64,000 nt of DNA from Rosellinia necatrix (GCA_021209875.1 JAGYVD010000006.1:2046001-2110000), one strand, 5' to 3'; shown: positions 1 to 13,543, numbered from the stretch's first letter. Notes: generated from the sequence alone by a model not told the origin. Numbers and translations: made by a program.

Positions 1-74
1 TCATAAAAAAGTCCTGTCCCATAAAACGCCGGAAGCCGCCGAGCCCCAGCACCACAATAAAATAAAATTTTCCA

Positions 75-3000
75 TCACGTTTCTTCGAGCACCATGGCAT
101 CCTCATTTGCCACATCGTCTTCGAATGTAAGTTCCAGCACGCGTGCGTATTGCACAGTGAGTCGCTGCAGTTCACGAAATTTCCCTGTGTAACCTCTGTC
201 AGTATCCGCCATCGTTGTTTGTTTGGGGGGTAGCAATGGTGACAAACATACCTATGATCATGACAACTCCTTTGAGCAGTTCTTTTCGGTCCCATCCACA
301 GATAAAACCTTCTTTGCTATTCCAACCCTGGCCCTTCTCATCTCCCTCACCGGCTTCATCTTGTAACACGCCGCCGAGTAGACTGTTTAGGAGCTCCTCC
401 ACCTTTCCACGATGGCCCTCCGCACCTATACGTTTCGCGTACATCAATAGATACAACCGGAATTCTTCTTTTGATCCCAGCTGAAGTGCCCCAGCAATGC
501 GATTCTCTAGATGGGCTATGCTTACGCTTGATTCAAAACTCTCAAAGCCATCTTTCGATAACAAGGTCTTAATGACCCGCTGCAGTGTGTATGCTCGGCC
601 CTTGAGAAGGAATTCACTTGTTGTATGCCTCTCCAGGTGAGGGATAATGCCAGCCGAGACCATGTTCTCATCGCCCTTGCCATCCTTGGGTGTTGCGGAG
701 CCCACAGCTGTGGTTTGAAGGGACCCGACCGAGGAATCATTGCTGTTCCAATATTGGCTCCCCACAGCCCACCAAGATTCGGACAGGCGCTGCCAAGTGT
801 GCATCGTAGGGGAATAGTAGTAACCATCGCCATTAGTCAGCGTTACAACCACGTGGCCGTTTGAGTTCAAGTGTGCCGAGGTAACCCCTGGTGACGGCAT
901 CGCACTGTGAGGTTGAAGAGAGCTGATCGCGATCTCGAGAATAGGCCCGAGGGAGACAGGGGGATGAGGTGAAGAAAGGGTATGAATATTCCAGACGTAA
1001 CACATGCCAACAGCCGTGATACATAGTAACCACCAACCACGACACTCGAGAATAACGGGCTGGGCCTCGAGCACCATAGCGTTGAGTAACCGGCGGCCCG
1101 CAGGGGTCCATGTGTATAAACTGCCATCTTCGCAAGCGGCGGCCCAGAAGTTCTTGCTACCTGTTACCAGGAGCACGGCCCTAGGGATGTAATCTTGCCA
1201 AAGTATAGCACCGCGCTTGGTAGCTGTGATATGAGATGGATCTCGCAGACCTGTAGGATTTCGAGCTTCCAAGATTGTATTCTCGGGAAGCTTCGAGGCC
1301 TCTTCCAATGATGTATCCTCCAGAAGCACCCCGCGTTCGAGGGGGCGAAGAATATAAGATCTTACTTTGGGCACCGCCAGTCGGACTTGTGCCGTCGCAA
1401 TAGCGGGGTTTAGCACTGCCGGTCGGAGATACTCGGGTGTGGGAACAATTCCATGTCTAGGAGGCTCGAGTGTTGCATTCTCCAGACCATCAACACTGTT
1501 TCGTTGAATAGATCTAGGCCCGGTAGCCGGTCGTTTGGTTGGATGTTCTTCGTCATCTTCCCCCTCAATAGCAACAGCTTTTCGTTTGTTGCCGAGAAGC
1601 ATGGCTGCTAAACCTCCTTCTGGGAGTCCGTCATATGGTTTGGATAGATCCAATATAGTCTGTGGCGTATCATTTTGCGCCGTTTTAGACGCGCTGGACC
1701 CAACCAATTGTGTTTGGGGAAGAGAGGATTGGCCGGTACCGGACGACGATATCAGCATTGGGGCAACCCTCTTCTTTCCATCTTTGGTGATTGTTACCCG
1801 TGACTTCAGCACGTTTATCCGCTGAGCTGTCTTATCGGCTGCTTCTTGCGCGGCCCCGGCTTGGTCCTTTTCCTTCTCCGCCTCGGCCTCCACCTGCCCA
1901 TTCGTAGATGGCGGGGCTGTGGGTGTAGCAGTACCCGTCTTAGTGCCGTTCGTAGTTGGCGCGGTGTCGTTGGGGAGAGGGTGGAAGTCACCCATCAGTG
2001 CGCCCATCCTAGATTCAGCACCTTTTCTCTCCCCCTCCTTGCTATGGTTCTCAAGTTGAAGACCATCAACGTCTTCGGCGATGCCCATAGCTTTGCGGGA
2101 AGCACCATATTTAGAGAGCGCTTTGTCAGTCTCCTCTAGATTGGCAACCCATCCGAGCTCGCCGGTTTCGAACTTGGCGGTTACTATGCTCCCATCCAGG
2201 CTGGCTGCAAATAATGTCTGCCCATCTGGTGTCCAGGCCAGATCAGAGATGGATTTAGAAGCTATGTCTTGTAAAATAACTACGGGTCTCGAGGTGTTCG
2301 TGTTCCAGATACTCAACGTTTTGTCTTGGCCGGCAGATGCAATGACAGTAACAAGGGCACCACCAGTAGGCTGACCATTTGTGGCGCCGTTTTCCACGGG
2401 CTTCTTAGTATGAAATAATCGCGGAGAGAACATGCAGACTTCAGTAGGGCCTTCGTGTCCGACTAGATTAATCTCACTGTCCCATCTAGAACGCTCTATT
2501 ATGGCGACAGAGCTAACTGGTCCGTTCACCGCATTGGCGGCAGCGATGTGGTTACCATCTGGCGACCACGAACACCTTCTGAAATATGTTGTCAATGGGG
2601 ACGATTTGAAGGGCGCATTGATCGTCGTCTCAAGCTGAAAGTTGTTAACCATATCATGCTGAGTGGCATTGGGCGCTGGAGAAGTGAACCGAAATATCTT
2701 GATGGTGCGATCGTCGCTGGCTGTAGCAAAGAATTTGTTGGCAGGGTCAAACGTAATGCCCTTCACATGGCTCTGGTGTATGGACAAAATCTTAAGCTTC
2801 TCGAATGTATGTCCTGACCAAACAACCACCTTAGAGTCGAGACCAACAGACACAAGGATCGAGCCGTCATAAGACCATGCCAAGTCCTGGACATCGTTAT
2901 CATGCCCAATCAAACGTTTGGATGTCTTCCAATTCTCAACCGGGGGTGGCCCACTAGTGCCAAATGGCGCAATGGCGGGCGGACCGCTCTCAAGTTGATA

Positions 3001-3413
3001 TATACAGATGATCTTGTCGTCGGCGCCAGAAGCGAGGTATCGGCCGTTTGGGGAAAAGCGCACCGAGTGAATGGTGCCTAGGTGATGGCTCATGTGGCAT
3101 AGCTGGCGTGGGCCAGTGAAAGAGGGGTCGTTAGCATTGTAGATAGCGTCGGTCGACCAGATACGAACGTGGCCGTCTGTCCGCTTCAAGTCAGTGGATG
3201 ACAATCAATCGAGGGCGGGTTTTGGAAGGCGGCACATACCACCGCCAGCGGTTGCGAGACGCTTCCCATCCGGCGATACATGACAACTGTACACTTCGAA
3301 ATCCTTCTGCTCGCCTAGCACAAGATTAGCCACCCGCTCTCCTCAGAATTCTCGCGGTCTTGCGTCGGCATCTTACCCTTGTGGCTTAACCATGATGGCC
3401 TAATGATGCGCAT
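75..3413 (-). CDS. HIR1: HIR1 histone transcription regulator / HIRA-type histone chaperone
   Basis: Component of the HIR complex, which deposits histones H3-H4 independently of replication and represses histone genes; nuclear. Four exons on the minus strand: 3413-3377, 3314-3240, 3176-252 and 184-75, all GT..AG and phase-consistent, giving 1048 aa. The start reads MRIIRPSWLSHK, then a WD40 propeller with repeated WSPDG/FSPNGR-type blades over about residues 15-390. A low-complexity charged linker follows (about 400-560), then the conserved HIRA C-terminal region containing the CRGWWLLCITAVGMCYVW stretch. The last exon is short and easily missed: the large exon runs into a stop just past the donor at 251, but splicing to 184 restores the end KFRELQRLTVQYARVLEL. 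Length fits fungal HIR1. It faces the LAMTOR1-like gene across about 1.3 kb. Family identity is clear; exon joins are inferred. Confidence 0.95.
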
Positions 3414-4731
3414 GGTGATTGGAAGTCTAGGCTTGTAATTCGCATGTCGGCATGGGGGAAAGCGTTACCAGACAGGATGGGTAACGGCGGCTTGCTGGGT
3501 CGTTGAGGCTGGCGGCAATGGATACTTAAACGAGAGCAGGGCCAGGTTGCGGGTGCGCGATTCGGGGTTGGAAGAAATGAAATGGTCTCCAGATTCCAGT
3601 TGGCTGAAGGAAGTCACTGGCGCAATTCAAAATCGCTTTCCAGTCGCGACGCGGCCCGGGGAGTTGAGCAAGCGGGTCCAATCAATTCAGTTAAATTTCC
3701 AGGTTGCGTTAGCAAGGTTCAAAGGCTCCAGCTACACTATATTAGGTAAGTACCTACCTGTCAGTAGTGTAGGTTACCTAAGATCTGTATGGGGCCTGCC
3801 TGGGCTAGGTGCTTAGTTACGTACCTCGGTAGCTAAGTATACATCTGTCTAACGGGGGAGGGACTTAGTCTAACATTCTATCGGGTTTTCTACCAATGTG
3901 AAAGAGACCCAATATCACAGCTTACAGCTCCTACTTACTACCTCCCTCACCTACCCAGGTAGGGTTACTGGCATGACTAGAGCAAATGCAGCGCCGTGCC
4001 TAGTGAATGCAGCACCAGCGGCCGAGGTAGATAGGTACCTGTTCGCTTACGTGAATATGCTGCTGGGTATATAAGTAGGTACTTATAAACTTTGGCTAAA
4101 TTCCTTTTCTTTTCAACCTTAGTTTTTCTTCCTCATACAGAGGCATACCTTAGGTAGTTCAGTACTGAACCAACTGCTACTATGGCAACCATCACAGCTG
4201 ACCAAGGTCCACAATACCTACTCCGAATAACTGGAGCCACATCATATTTGTAGATGATTGCGCTTCTTATCTTGTACCGATTGCTATACTTGTAGCTGCC
4301 CAGGTGCCCACTAACTACCTGTGGCGCGGGCAGGATTATGTGACCGTAGTTGGAAGTAGGCTATCATGGTCCAGGTGCCAAGCATTCAGCTATCTAGGTA
4401 GGTACTTAGGTAGTAGGTACTGATATAACTTGTGCACAGACCCAATGTACTTACATAGGCACTTATGCATTTATGTATGCACCTAGCAGGAGAAACTTCG
4501 TCGACAAGGAAGAGTTACCTCACTCATTACTTCCAACCTCCAATCTCATTCCACCATCAATCGCACGCAACCTTCTAACTCTCGCCAGCCACGGCCAGGC
4601 AGATTATACGATCCTTACTCTCACAACTCCATCCCATTTAACATTCATACAGGACAACCCCCATTTAGCGCTAATTATCATCACGTCTCTGTATTTCCAC
4701 TCATCGGTCGGCTCAGCGTTGTCCCGCCAAT
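3414..4731. promoter_or_regulatory. Shared divergent promoter region with TAGGTA-type palindromes
   Basis: About 1.3 kb separates the HIR1 start (minus) from the LAMTOR1-like start (plus). No convincing coding frame was found here. It holds many copies of GTAGGTACCTA/ACCTACC words, for example 3746-3850, 4026-4085 and 4390-4415, which recur through other intergenic parts of the window. Assignment as promoter rests on position only. Confidence 0.45.
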
Positions 4732-5329
4732 ATGGGCATTTGCGCCTCCTGCCTCGGTCGTCGAAGAAGCGACTCCATCGACGAGGTAAATATGGATCGC
4801 TTCTGGAATTATCAACTTGCATGCTAATCACGTGGATGATGTAGGATGATGTGTCTCCTCTACTTTTTGACGATCCCAATAGCATGCACTACGGCGGCTT
4901 TACCGAACACAACATGAACTCTCAAGGTGATCCCCTCGAGTCACAGCGCGAGGTCGAGGCTCTACAGAGGGTTGTCGCGCGAACTTCCAAGTATGCAACC
5001 CGTATGCTCGGTTGGCTAATGCGCCCCAGAACTAACGGCCTACCAGTAACCTCGTTGACGTCTTTGAGATCACACCCGAAGAGTCGCAAAGGACACACCC
5101 TCTAATATTTCCCGGACAAGACGCTCGGCTTGCACGATACCAGCATATCCTGTCCAAACTTTCTTCAGATGATCCAATACCGGCGGCGGATGGTAATCAA
5201 GGGGCTACGGCATGGCTATTGGGCGAGGAAGACATTGTAGACCCGCCTGGGCAGAAGTTTACGATCAAAGAGGGTTCATCTGGTCCCTTGGTAGGCACAT
5301 TTGCCGATGCAGTTACAGCGGTCGCATGA
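4732..5329 (+). CDS. LAMTOR1/Ego1-like late endosomal-lysosomal adaptor, N-terminally lipidated
   Basis: Small scaffold expected to anchor the Ragulator/EGO-type complex at the vacuolar membrane for TORC1 signalling. Three exons: 4732-4785, 4845-4990 and 5047-5329. The first encodes MGICASCLGRRRSDS: Gly2 is a myristoylation candidate and Cys4/Cys7 are palmitoylation candidates, as in the LAMTOR1 family. The second carries an acidic LLFDDP motif and a helical segment (QREVEALQRVVARTS), which continues as NLVDVFEI across the second intron. The tail is Gly/Pro/Ala-rich and ends ADAVTAVA. The predicted length, about 160 aa, suits the family. A longer frame beginning at 4473 reads through the first intron and lacks the lipidation start, so it was not used. 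The family call is by recognition of the N-terminus and helix; exon 3 is less conserved. Confidence 0.82.
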
Positions 5330-6989
5330 GACGACGATTCACGAATGATTAGGTAATAAAGCATCGTCAAGAGTCGGACGTAGTCTTTCGATGGCCTTAG
5401 ATTGCGCGACGGTAACGTGGAAATTCGGCGTCTTTTGTTCCCATTTATTCCCAACGGATTGCCATGCTGGTCCTCATCCAGCCCGGCCCACTGATACGCG
5501 AAGCGCGGCATGACACAACGTAGACACAGCGACTAGATATGCGAAGGTCTCCATTCTGCTAGTACACTACCTGCGCTACTCCCGCAAGGCCAACAAAGAT
5601 GTGGGCTTTTCTGAATATTTGTTTACTATTCTCCCTTGACCATCTACTTTGCGACCAATCAAGAGCAGACACCCATATCTCCATTAGCGTGACTCGAGGA
5701 CGCCCGACGTATCAATTACGTTTGTTCGCTCGTGGTGGAGTTTTCGCCATTGGCGAGACTCTAGACAAAGTCCCCCCCCATCAGCACATCAGCGCATCAG
5801 CACATCAGCTGGCATCGTATGGGGTCTCATAAATGAATGTAGCAGTCGCAAAAGCTATCTCGAACCCCGACCAGGACGTACGTCGGACAGACAGACAGAT
5901 GGTGACTCTCATAGGTATCACTCCCAACACAGCTTCCTAGTACTCGTACTGCGGTTTGCAAATCGCATAGAAACATTCAACACGACAACGAACCGACTGA
6001 GTCTTCTCGGCTTACAACATACGATCTCTCTACGGCTGTGCCAATGCCAGTACGCGCCAGTATAGGATGGGTCCCAGTGGCCGGGGATTGAATGGCGCTG
6101 GCTGGTGCATCCCCACATCACATGATGGAACACGCACTTTGTCTGGCGATGGATGCGCTTTTCATTCGGAACGCTCATGAAATGCTAACCTAACCTTTAG
6201 GTGCTTAATGTACACACTACACTACCTAGCTAAGTCGGTGGAGGCGATGCGGGCGGTAATGGGTCGTCCCCGCTGCTGTACCTAAAGCTCTCGCCTCGAC
6301 CGGCCTTCGACCGCGAGCGACTTTTGTTCTTCCACCTCGTCTGCATCATGAGTCGCTGCTAGACATGTAATCGACCTGATGATGAACCACACCTAGCTCT
6401 GCCCCCCACCCTTCCACAAATCCTGGAAAATGCGTCTCTGGTGTACGGCAAATCCGCGTTCGGCCCATGTCGTCGCCATCTTGATTGTCCAGCTTGTCTA
6501 CCTGAGTACAGAATTGACTTAGCTATTGCAAATACTTTGTATTCCGTGCCCTCCAAATCCCGTCTCCATTTCTACCCAAATACAATAAAAAAAAAAAATA
6601 AAAAAAAAAGCCAGGTTCCAAGATATACCCGGGCATGTGTGATGGTGGCGTTTCGTCCATCACCAAGCCCGGTGGTGCCTAATGCGACGCCTGGTTCCGT
6701 CCGATGGTCTGACAATCCGTATTCAACGCCGATCAACAAAGAGAAGAATGAATCGCCCGACAGAAAGAAACAAATGACCCGGTTTCCCAACGCAGATTTT
6801 CGGGCGCCTCTAAATGCCATCCTTGGAGCCCAAGTCCATTAGAAGGAAAATAACCCGTTTTGCCGACATAGGAAATGCCCGCCGCTGCGGGAACAATTAG
6901 CCAAAGGGCCCATCCATAAGGTACATCCATTGTTTTCCTGCCCTCTTTCCCCTGATTCCCCCGTGGCCCGATCCACGGGCGCGGTGATA
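5330..6989. other. Intergenic, no supported gene
   Basis: Several open frames occur on both strands but none shows domain-like composition, a plausible start context or splice-linked partners. The stretch includes a short imperfect tandem CATCAGCA-type repeat (about 5778-5812) and an A-rich run at 6585-6610. Confidence 0.5.
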
Positions 6990-7322
6990 TCATACCGTTC
7001 GGTATGTCCGTTCGTTGTGCCTGTCATCCATGACCTTTATGGCAGCATTCACCTCGCCCCAATCCTTTTGGGCCTTCTCTATCGAGGCCGATCGGTTCTT
7101 CTCCGCGGACCACCGCACGAGGTCGCTCTCTAGTTTGGCTAACTTGCGCCGCTTCTTCTCGATATCCTTGCACAGTTTGCAAACCTCGGGCTGGTCATTC
7201 GTGCGGTAGACAAATTTGAGACCACACGTCTCACCCGTCCGGTATTCCCTGTTGCACTGCTCTCGAAAATGGCCCCACCTCCAGAACCCGCACATCCAGC
7301 GTGTCTGTTCGAAGAAACACAT
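6990..7322 (-). CDS. Conserved small Cys-rich fungal protein of unknown function
   Basis: Predicted 110 aa from an ATG at 7322. The N-terminal half carries ordered cysteines and aromatics (MCFFEQTRWMCGFWRWGHF, then C..EYRTGETCGLK and VCKLCKDIEKKRRK), which looks like a small zinc-binding knuckle. A basic/acidic helical C-terminal half follows. I recognise this as a style of small lineage-specific ascomycete protein but know no function. The frame ends RTYRTV; a potential donor overlaps the last codons (GTATGATA) and a good acceptor lies near 6893, so a short extra exon is possible. It is the only likely gene in the 5.3-16.6 kb gene-poor stretch. Confidence 0.6.
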   Translation of the reverse strand: MCFFEQTRWMCGFWRWGHFREQCNREYRTGETCGLKFVYRTNDQPEVCKLCKDIEKKRRKLAKLESDLVRWSAEKNRSASIEKAQKDWGEVNAAIKVMDDRHNERTYRTV

Positions 7323-10300
7323 GATCCCTTGCCGTCGGTGGGGATCGCCACGATGCAGAGGTGAAGGGAGCTATGGTGGCACCACGGGGCCGCAGGCAAA
7401 GCGTCGGGCGGGGTGCTTGAAAGGCGGCTGGTGATGTGAGGCCCTGGCTCTTCAGATACGGGTATAACCAAGAGCGCTGGGCGGATATGACGGTACGAGC
7501 TTCGGTGTCGGACGGGCGGTGAGAGTCCCGGTCAGAACTAGATGCGTCGTCCTCGGATTATTAGCTGATTGAGCCTGTCAGACTTTGTACTCGGGATACT
7601 CGTGACTGGGTTCAATGGCGACTCGCTGCTGCTCGCTCAGGGAAATGATGATGTGAGGGTTTTGTAGGGGCAAGCTCTCTTGATACATAGAATCCCTTCA
7701 CAACTCCGTTGGTGAATAGAGGCAATCCGTAGATACTTATAGTCTAGGCGTCTCCCGAGCCAAACTCGTGTCCAGGCCATATTGAGAACCAGATATACCC
7801 ATACCAGCGGTAGCCACCAAAAGGTCGTGTATGACAACTCATGTGTTTTTTGCTTTGATGTTGCATGGCCACCTCGCAACGTCCCCCTTTTAGAAATGCG
7901 AATGAGGGCTGTATGAATGCCACGTTGGTTGTTATTCAACCTACGTCCGGTTCCCCACTAGGTACGGTACTACGGACGCAGTCCTTCCCATCCCCTCCCC
8001 CCTCCCTTCCTTTCCCCCTTTCAAGACCTGTTAACGTCAAAGCGTGTTCTTTCTATCTAACGGGGCCTTGGTCCTACTCGAGGAAGCAAGAAGTCAACGT
8101 TTATTTTCTCTGTCGACTCCATTGTGTCCCCATTGGCCCAATACATGTGGCGACCTCGAGGGTGAGAGGCTTAATAGACGAGGGTGAAGGCAATCTGCAA
8201 GTTAACACAGGCAAAGGCGACCAGTCAGCCTCGGTTAACAAAGCTACGTGCCATATAGAGACTCTTCATTTTCATATTAAATATTATTTCGTATTATTCA
8301 CATTTTTTTTTCATAATATTTTTTATCCCTAGTTGTTTATTCCTTTATGTTCCTTTATTTTATCTTTTTTTTTTCTCCGAATTATTTTTACTTTTATTTT
8401 TCCGCGCTTCCGTTCTTCTCCCCTCCCTTCCTCCCTTCCTCCCCCCCCCCCCCAGTCACCCGCGATTCGCTCCCGCCCTGCAGGCTAGGGAATACATAGG
8501 TCTGATCCACTTTTGGCCGTATGCAGGCCAAATATCCGGGCCACCACGGCTAGGTACCAGGCTTTGCCGCTTCAGGCAACCCACCCTTGGAACAGACATA
8601 CTCGGGCGATCACTGGATTGTGATTCAATGTCAGATCCTTGTCTGTCCGGGACTAGATAGACAGTTCGACCCGACGGGTGTATGGTGGACATGGCTTGGC
8701 GGCAATCGCGCGGATGTATTCCGGACGAACGTTGCCTAATAGATATCTAAGTAGCCGCCTCCCGGGCTGATATCATTCCCGGCCCATCGAGATTAGATCT
8801 CTACACTAAAAAAGAAAAAAAGAAAAAAAAAAAACGACGCCAAAGCTTATAGTCCTGAGTCTCGTAGAACCGGCACTTTCAATGGGCCGTGGTATCCCGT
8901 GCCGCACCCCCGAATAAGGGGAAGAAAGCTTATCCCAGTGTGTGGTCTACGTATTCGGAGGGAGAGGCGAAAAAAAATAAATAATAATAATAAAAAGCAA
9001 TGCCCATCCCGGAAGCCATACCGACAAGTCTGTGTGCAAACTGGCATTGTGCCACTACATGTCTCTCAGTATGGTCGTGTTAGGTGCTACGCCCAGTCAT
9101 TCCCAGACGTAAGCGCGTCCTCGAGTACCGCAGTTTGGGATTCATTGGACTCGCGTGGGTATTTCGAGGGGCGACTCAGTCTGTGTGAGGTGGAAGCACC
9201 AATAAGTTGCATGGTAAACGAAGGATGAGTAACTCGGGGTGGTTTCCTGGACGATTCTACGCTGGCAGCGAAACAAAAGCCACGAGGGTGCCTCATTATG
9301 CGAAGGAGTCGTCGCCAGATCACATGAGTGCCAGCAAGCCTCTGTGCTGGTTCCCACTTCGCATGGTTTCAAAAACAACCCCCCTTACATTCCCAATATC
9401 TGGAATTGCATCATTATGCGGTCCCGGATCAGCAAAGCCACGTTGTCAGAGGTGAAACTGTCGCAAATGCGACTACTCGCAAAAACCCGCAGCCAACAAT
9501 AGAAACATGACTTATGGTTCGAATGCCTGCTCTGGCCCCCCCTCCGTTAGCTGCCGCCCCGGTTCCGGAGCGCCCTGACTGGCCCTACATGGCCTCTGTA
9601 CGCATCCCGTCCACGTATACCGACGGTTGGGGCATGGTGAGAGAGAGAGCCGTTGCGTGACCGTCTTTTTTAATTGGCCGCATCGACTCTTTCGTCACAC
9701 CACCCCCCCGAGGTCCCGGAAACCGGGACAGGTGCCAGGGGGGGCCGAAACGCTCACAACCACCACGCCTCTGCTAGCACCGTTGGATATTACACCGGTG
9801 GCAACGCCTCTCTTCACGACAATGAACGCTATAAGACGGATGAATATTTCCTAACATGGTTGGGCTCGTGGCATGGGTGCGACGTGGCCATTCTTTTATG
9901 GCTGCTTTTTGGCCCACAACCACAAGCTCAACCCTAATTCTCAAAATCATTTAACACGCCTTGATACTAAACATTTCTCTACTTTTCTCTCGCCCCTGGA
10001 AGTGGGAAATCTAGTTCATGATATGACCCAACCACACCTGCCACTATAAAGCTGTCAACATGGTCAATAAATCACTGAACAAGGGGTGACCAAGGCGGGT
10101 TCTTGAGACCACAGTATATCAAGCTAGCGGATAGACCTAATTCCCATCCCTGAAATTACCGTTCAAGAAAATACCCGTGGGCGCCATTCTATCCCCACGG
10201 CCCTTGTGAATACCGATGACTCAACGTTTTTGGGGTCATAGTGCTTCTCATGTTTACTTTGGTTCGGATGGCATGAGGCGTTACATCGTCGCTTATGTAT

Positions 10301-10901
10301 GAACAGATCCTTACCTCTACCCTTCTAGACCGGTTCCCTTGCGACGTTAATGTGTGGTTCGTTAAGAAAATCCTGCAGGTCTAGTACCGAAGAATGCATA
10401 GAACAAGGCAAACTTCTGCACGAGGGTTGCAGTTTAAAACGTGCGGCGTAAAGGACCGACAGTAGCTCGATCGACCTCGAAAAAAATATAGAAATATATA
10501 TATGCATATATATTTAAGAAGAAAACAAGAGCAAGAACAAGAACAAACAGAACAAAAAAAGAAGAAGAAGAAGAAGAAGGCGAAGAATAAGAAGAAGGCG
10601 AAGAATAAGAAGAGATAAACACAGCTCATGAGCCCACCCTTACAAAGAGAAAGAAAGTATCTATACTAGGAAGCCGTTATCACAATTCATTTTCTTTGCG
10701 GGTCAAATTTTACGTACGAGGTAACATACCTAACATTTGAATTACGTGCGATTCAACCAAGCCCCGGTCGCGTCAAACAGGTCATTATGCGGCCAAGCGT
10801 CGGTAGGGCTGCAACGGAGGTTCTGGTCACGACATGTTCACATGATTCCGTCCTACCTACAATGACCCCAAAATGTTAGCATCCGTGGGGACTGATCTGC
10901 C

Positions 10902-10951
10902 TGGAGGCTATCATCCGGGAAACGCCATACAGGTTCGAATCCTTGCCTCCA
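10902..10951 (+). other. Truncated tRNA-like sequence
   Basis: Begins GGAGGC and ends GCCTCCA, so the ends can pair as a 6-bp acceptor-like stem, with a perfect Pol III B-box word GGTTCGAATCC near the 3' end. It is only about 50 nt with no recognisable D or anticodon arm, and the T stem pairs poorly. It is therefore not a functional tRNA; a deleted tRNA or SINE-like remnant is the most that can be said. Confidence 0.3.
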
Positions 10952-12224
10952 AATAATGGCCGTTGCCACATCGTGTATCGCTAAAGGGGTCTGCTAACCC
11001 CGTTTCGCCACACTCTTTAGATCGGTCGGGCACTATGCCGAGCGATCGTGCGTCCTAGCGAGGCGATTAATAGTCATGTGTTATCGAAAGTATGCGTGGT
11101 CTCCACACCTACGTTAAGAAAATCCTAAAGTACCATGCCTTCGATATAACCCAACGATACCACCTCCCTATTCCTCTGGCAGACGCGTACGCGACTTCGC
11201 CTCTGCGCCGGCAAAACAGGCGCCCCGAACGAAGGTGGGGGAGCACGGCGCATGAATAGGCGGATGGGAAATTCATGCTGGTAAACAATGATATCACGAC
11301 GCAACCACTTTGATCCCGAGCGCCGAGAGGCAGATCATGCTTGTTTCCAAGCCGCAACGGTAGCAGTCTGGGCCGGCCATTGGTTGGGGGCTGTCGCATG
11401 ATGATGCCACCATCACGGATCTCTGCCCGTGGCCCGTTCCGAGACCGTCTTCTTGGGATGCAGATATATATCATCCTCGGCCCAGTCATGTCAGCGACCG
11501 GTGAAGAAGTGTAACCGAGCAGCGGAGTCTTTGGAGACCTCGACGTACAGGCTAACAACACCAAGGAATTCCCGTCTGGGGACTGCCAGAACTTCGCAAG
11601 AGCTGCGGTGTAACACTGGGTGGTCTATGCCGGTCCCAGGTCGATTCGTTCGATCAATGACAACAGCAACAAGCCACATGAAGCCCTGCAAGCCCTGTTT
11701 CTGTGCCCTCCCCTCACCGTCTTTCTCGGGTCAGGCCAGTCAGTCGCGATTATAACCGCATGCCTCGATGTTTTAATCTCCGGCTAATCTACACCCGCGT
11801 GACCACGGCGAATTGGACGAACCGTGTGTTGGCAGCGAGTGCTTGGGCGTCCGTCTGGTGTTGACGTGCCAAGAGGTATCCGTCCGTTAGCACTACTCCG
11901 GACGTGAAATTGGCGCCCCATCTGCTGTATTTCCCAATGCAATCAAACTGCTCGACCGGAGGAGTCGAGCGCCCATATGCCCTATCCCTCTTGGGCCACC
12001 GTACCACATTGTCGTGGCTTGGCGACCCGCAGTCCAGTAGATGACAGCAGCAGCACCGTCCTGACCGTTTGCCCGTCGTCCTCCTTAGCCTCGTGCGGCC
12101 AGTTCATGAGGCCGGCTAGAGGAATCCCGTGGGGCTCGGCAGCCTCGTTACGAGCTGGACGCCCGCCTTGCGCGCATGCGGTATGGGCGAACTGACGGTG
12201 CCGACGACTCAGGCCAGCCACCAC

Positions 12225-12256
12225 GCCATGCCATGCCATGCCATGCCATGCCATGC
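12225..12256. repeat. CATGC pentanucleotide tandem repeat
   Basis: About six head-to-tail copies of the 5-bp unit CATGC in non-coding DNA. Visible directly; no function assigned. Confidence 0.85.
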
Positions 12257-13461
12257 GGAACGCCGCGCAGCAGCAATCGAAGCCTGAAGGGCCTGACCAC
12301 CGGTAGGACGATACTAGGGGTTTGTTGCGTGAGTCATTGGGCACCCATCATGGGTCGGGGAAACAACGAAGCGTGTTTCTTTGTACTCGGCAGCCGGGGT
12401 CCCGGCTTGGGGCGACGGGGGTTCTCGGCCCAAAAGGGCGGCCACCGGTCAGCGTATGGGGGCTAAGCTCCGCCGCTCGTGGCAAGTCGCCCATGCCGGT
12501 TGACAAAAAACACCACATTGTGACGCTGCCTTCCTTCCCGCTTCGCACCCGCGCGCTTCCACCACGGGTCTCTCCTACGTGGTCGCATCTCTCCTCCTGC
12601 CCCTCCCCCCTCCCCCCTCCCCAGCATGATCTCGATCGGGTGTCCTGAGAGGTAGCATCTGCCAACATGTTTTCTTGAAGAGGCGGTGCCCCTTGAAAGT
12701 CACCTACCGGAAAATCCCATCGTCTCGGGGCTTGGTGGCTCTTGGTCGTTTGACGTGCTGCCTGACGACGCGGTACATGCGGACACGTACATGATGAACT
12801 GCACGCCATGTAGGTGAGCTGCAGGGGTTCTTTTTTTTTTTTTTTTAGAGGGAGCTGCTGGACTGGACCGTGCCGTTGAGACCTGATGAACTGACATCGA
12901 CTAGCGTCCCATGCTTCGGTTCCCGTTGGGGATACCTAAACGACGCAAGAGGGACCGAACGTCGAGCCTCTTCTGGCGTTGGTGCCCGTCTCTCCAGCGG
13001 TGGCATGTGAGATGTCACAAATGATAAGTGACAGGTCGGCGAACGTGCATTGATCGCGCATTATAAGTAGCTGCTGATAGAAGGATGCTGATTAGGCACT
13101 CGTCGTGACCGAAAACGGAACACCTGACACCTGCACCGACCGACGACCGACACATCATGCCTGCCCTACCTACGTACATATTTTAAATGTCTAAAATACC
13201 CTACGCGCACAATATCCGAGTATTTGGGCAACCACACTTATGACTCGTGGAAAGTCTTCGATGCTCGGAAGCGCGACGTGCAGATATTTGGGCTCGGTTA
13301 TCGAAGATAATTGGAGAGTCGCATAGGCGGGATCTAAGATATGTACCCAACCTGCTTACTTACCTAGTAGGTAGGCAAGGTACCTTACTTCCCTAAGTGC
13401 CTACCAATCCGCTTGCCTACCTACCTACCAACCTACCTAGCACTGTCAGACACCTAGATTA

Positions 13462-13543
13462 GACGTTAATACTACTACTACTACTACTACCTAGGTAGGT
13501 ACACGTTAATACTACTACTACTACTACTACTAGGTAGGTACCT
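13462..13543. repeat. Two-copy duplication containing (CTA)n and TAGGTA motifs
   Basis: The block ACGTTAAT-(ACT/CTA)n-CTAGGTAGGTAC occurs twice back to back, with the internal trinucleotide run differing slightly in length. It sits inside the densest group of TAGGTACCTA palindromes. Confidence 0.8.

Noticed and set aside
11109..11564. 151-codon minus-strand frame in the gene-poor region
   Set aside because: Composition is Arg/Gly/Pro-rich as expected for chance frames in GC-rich DNA; no motif or spliced partner.
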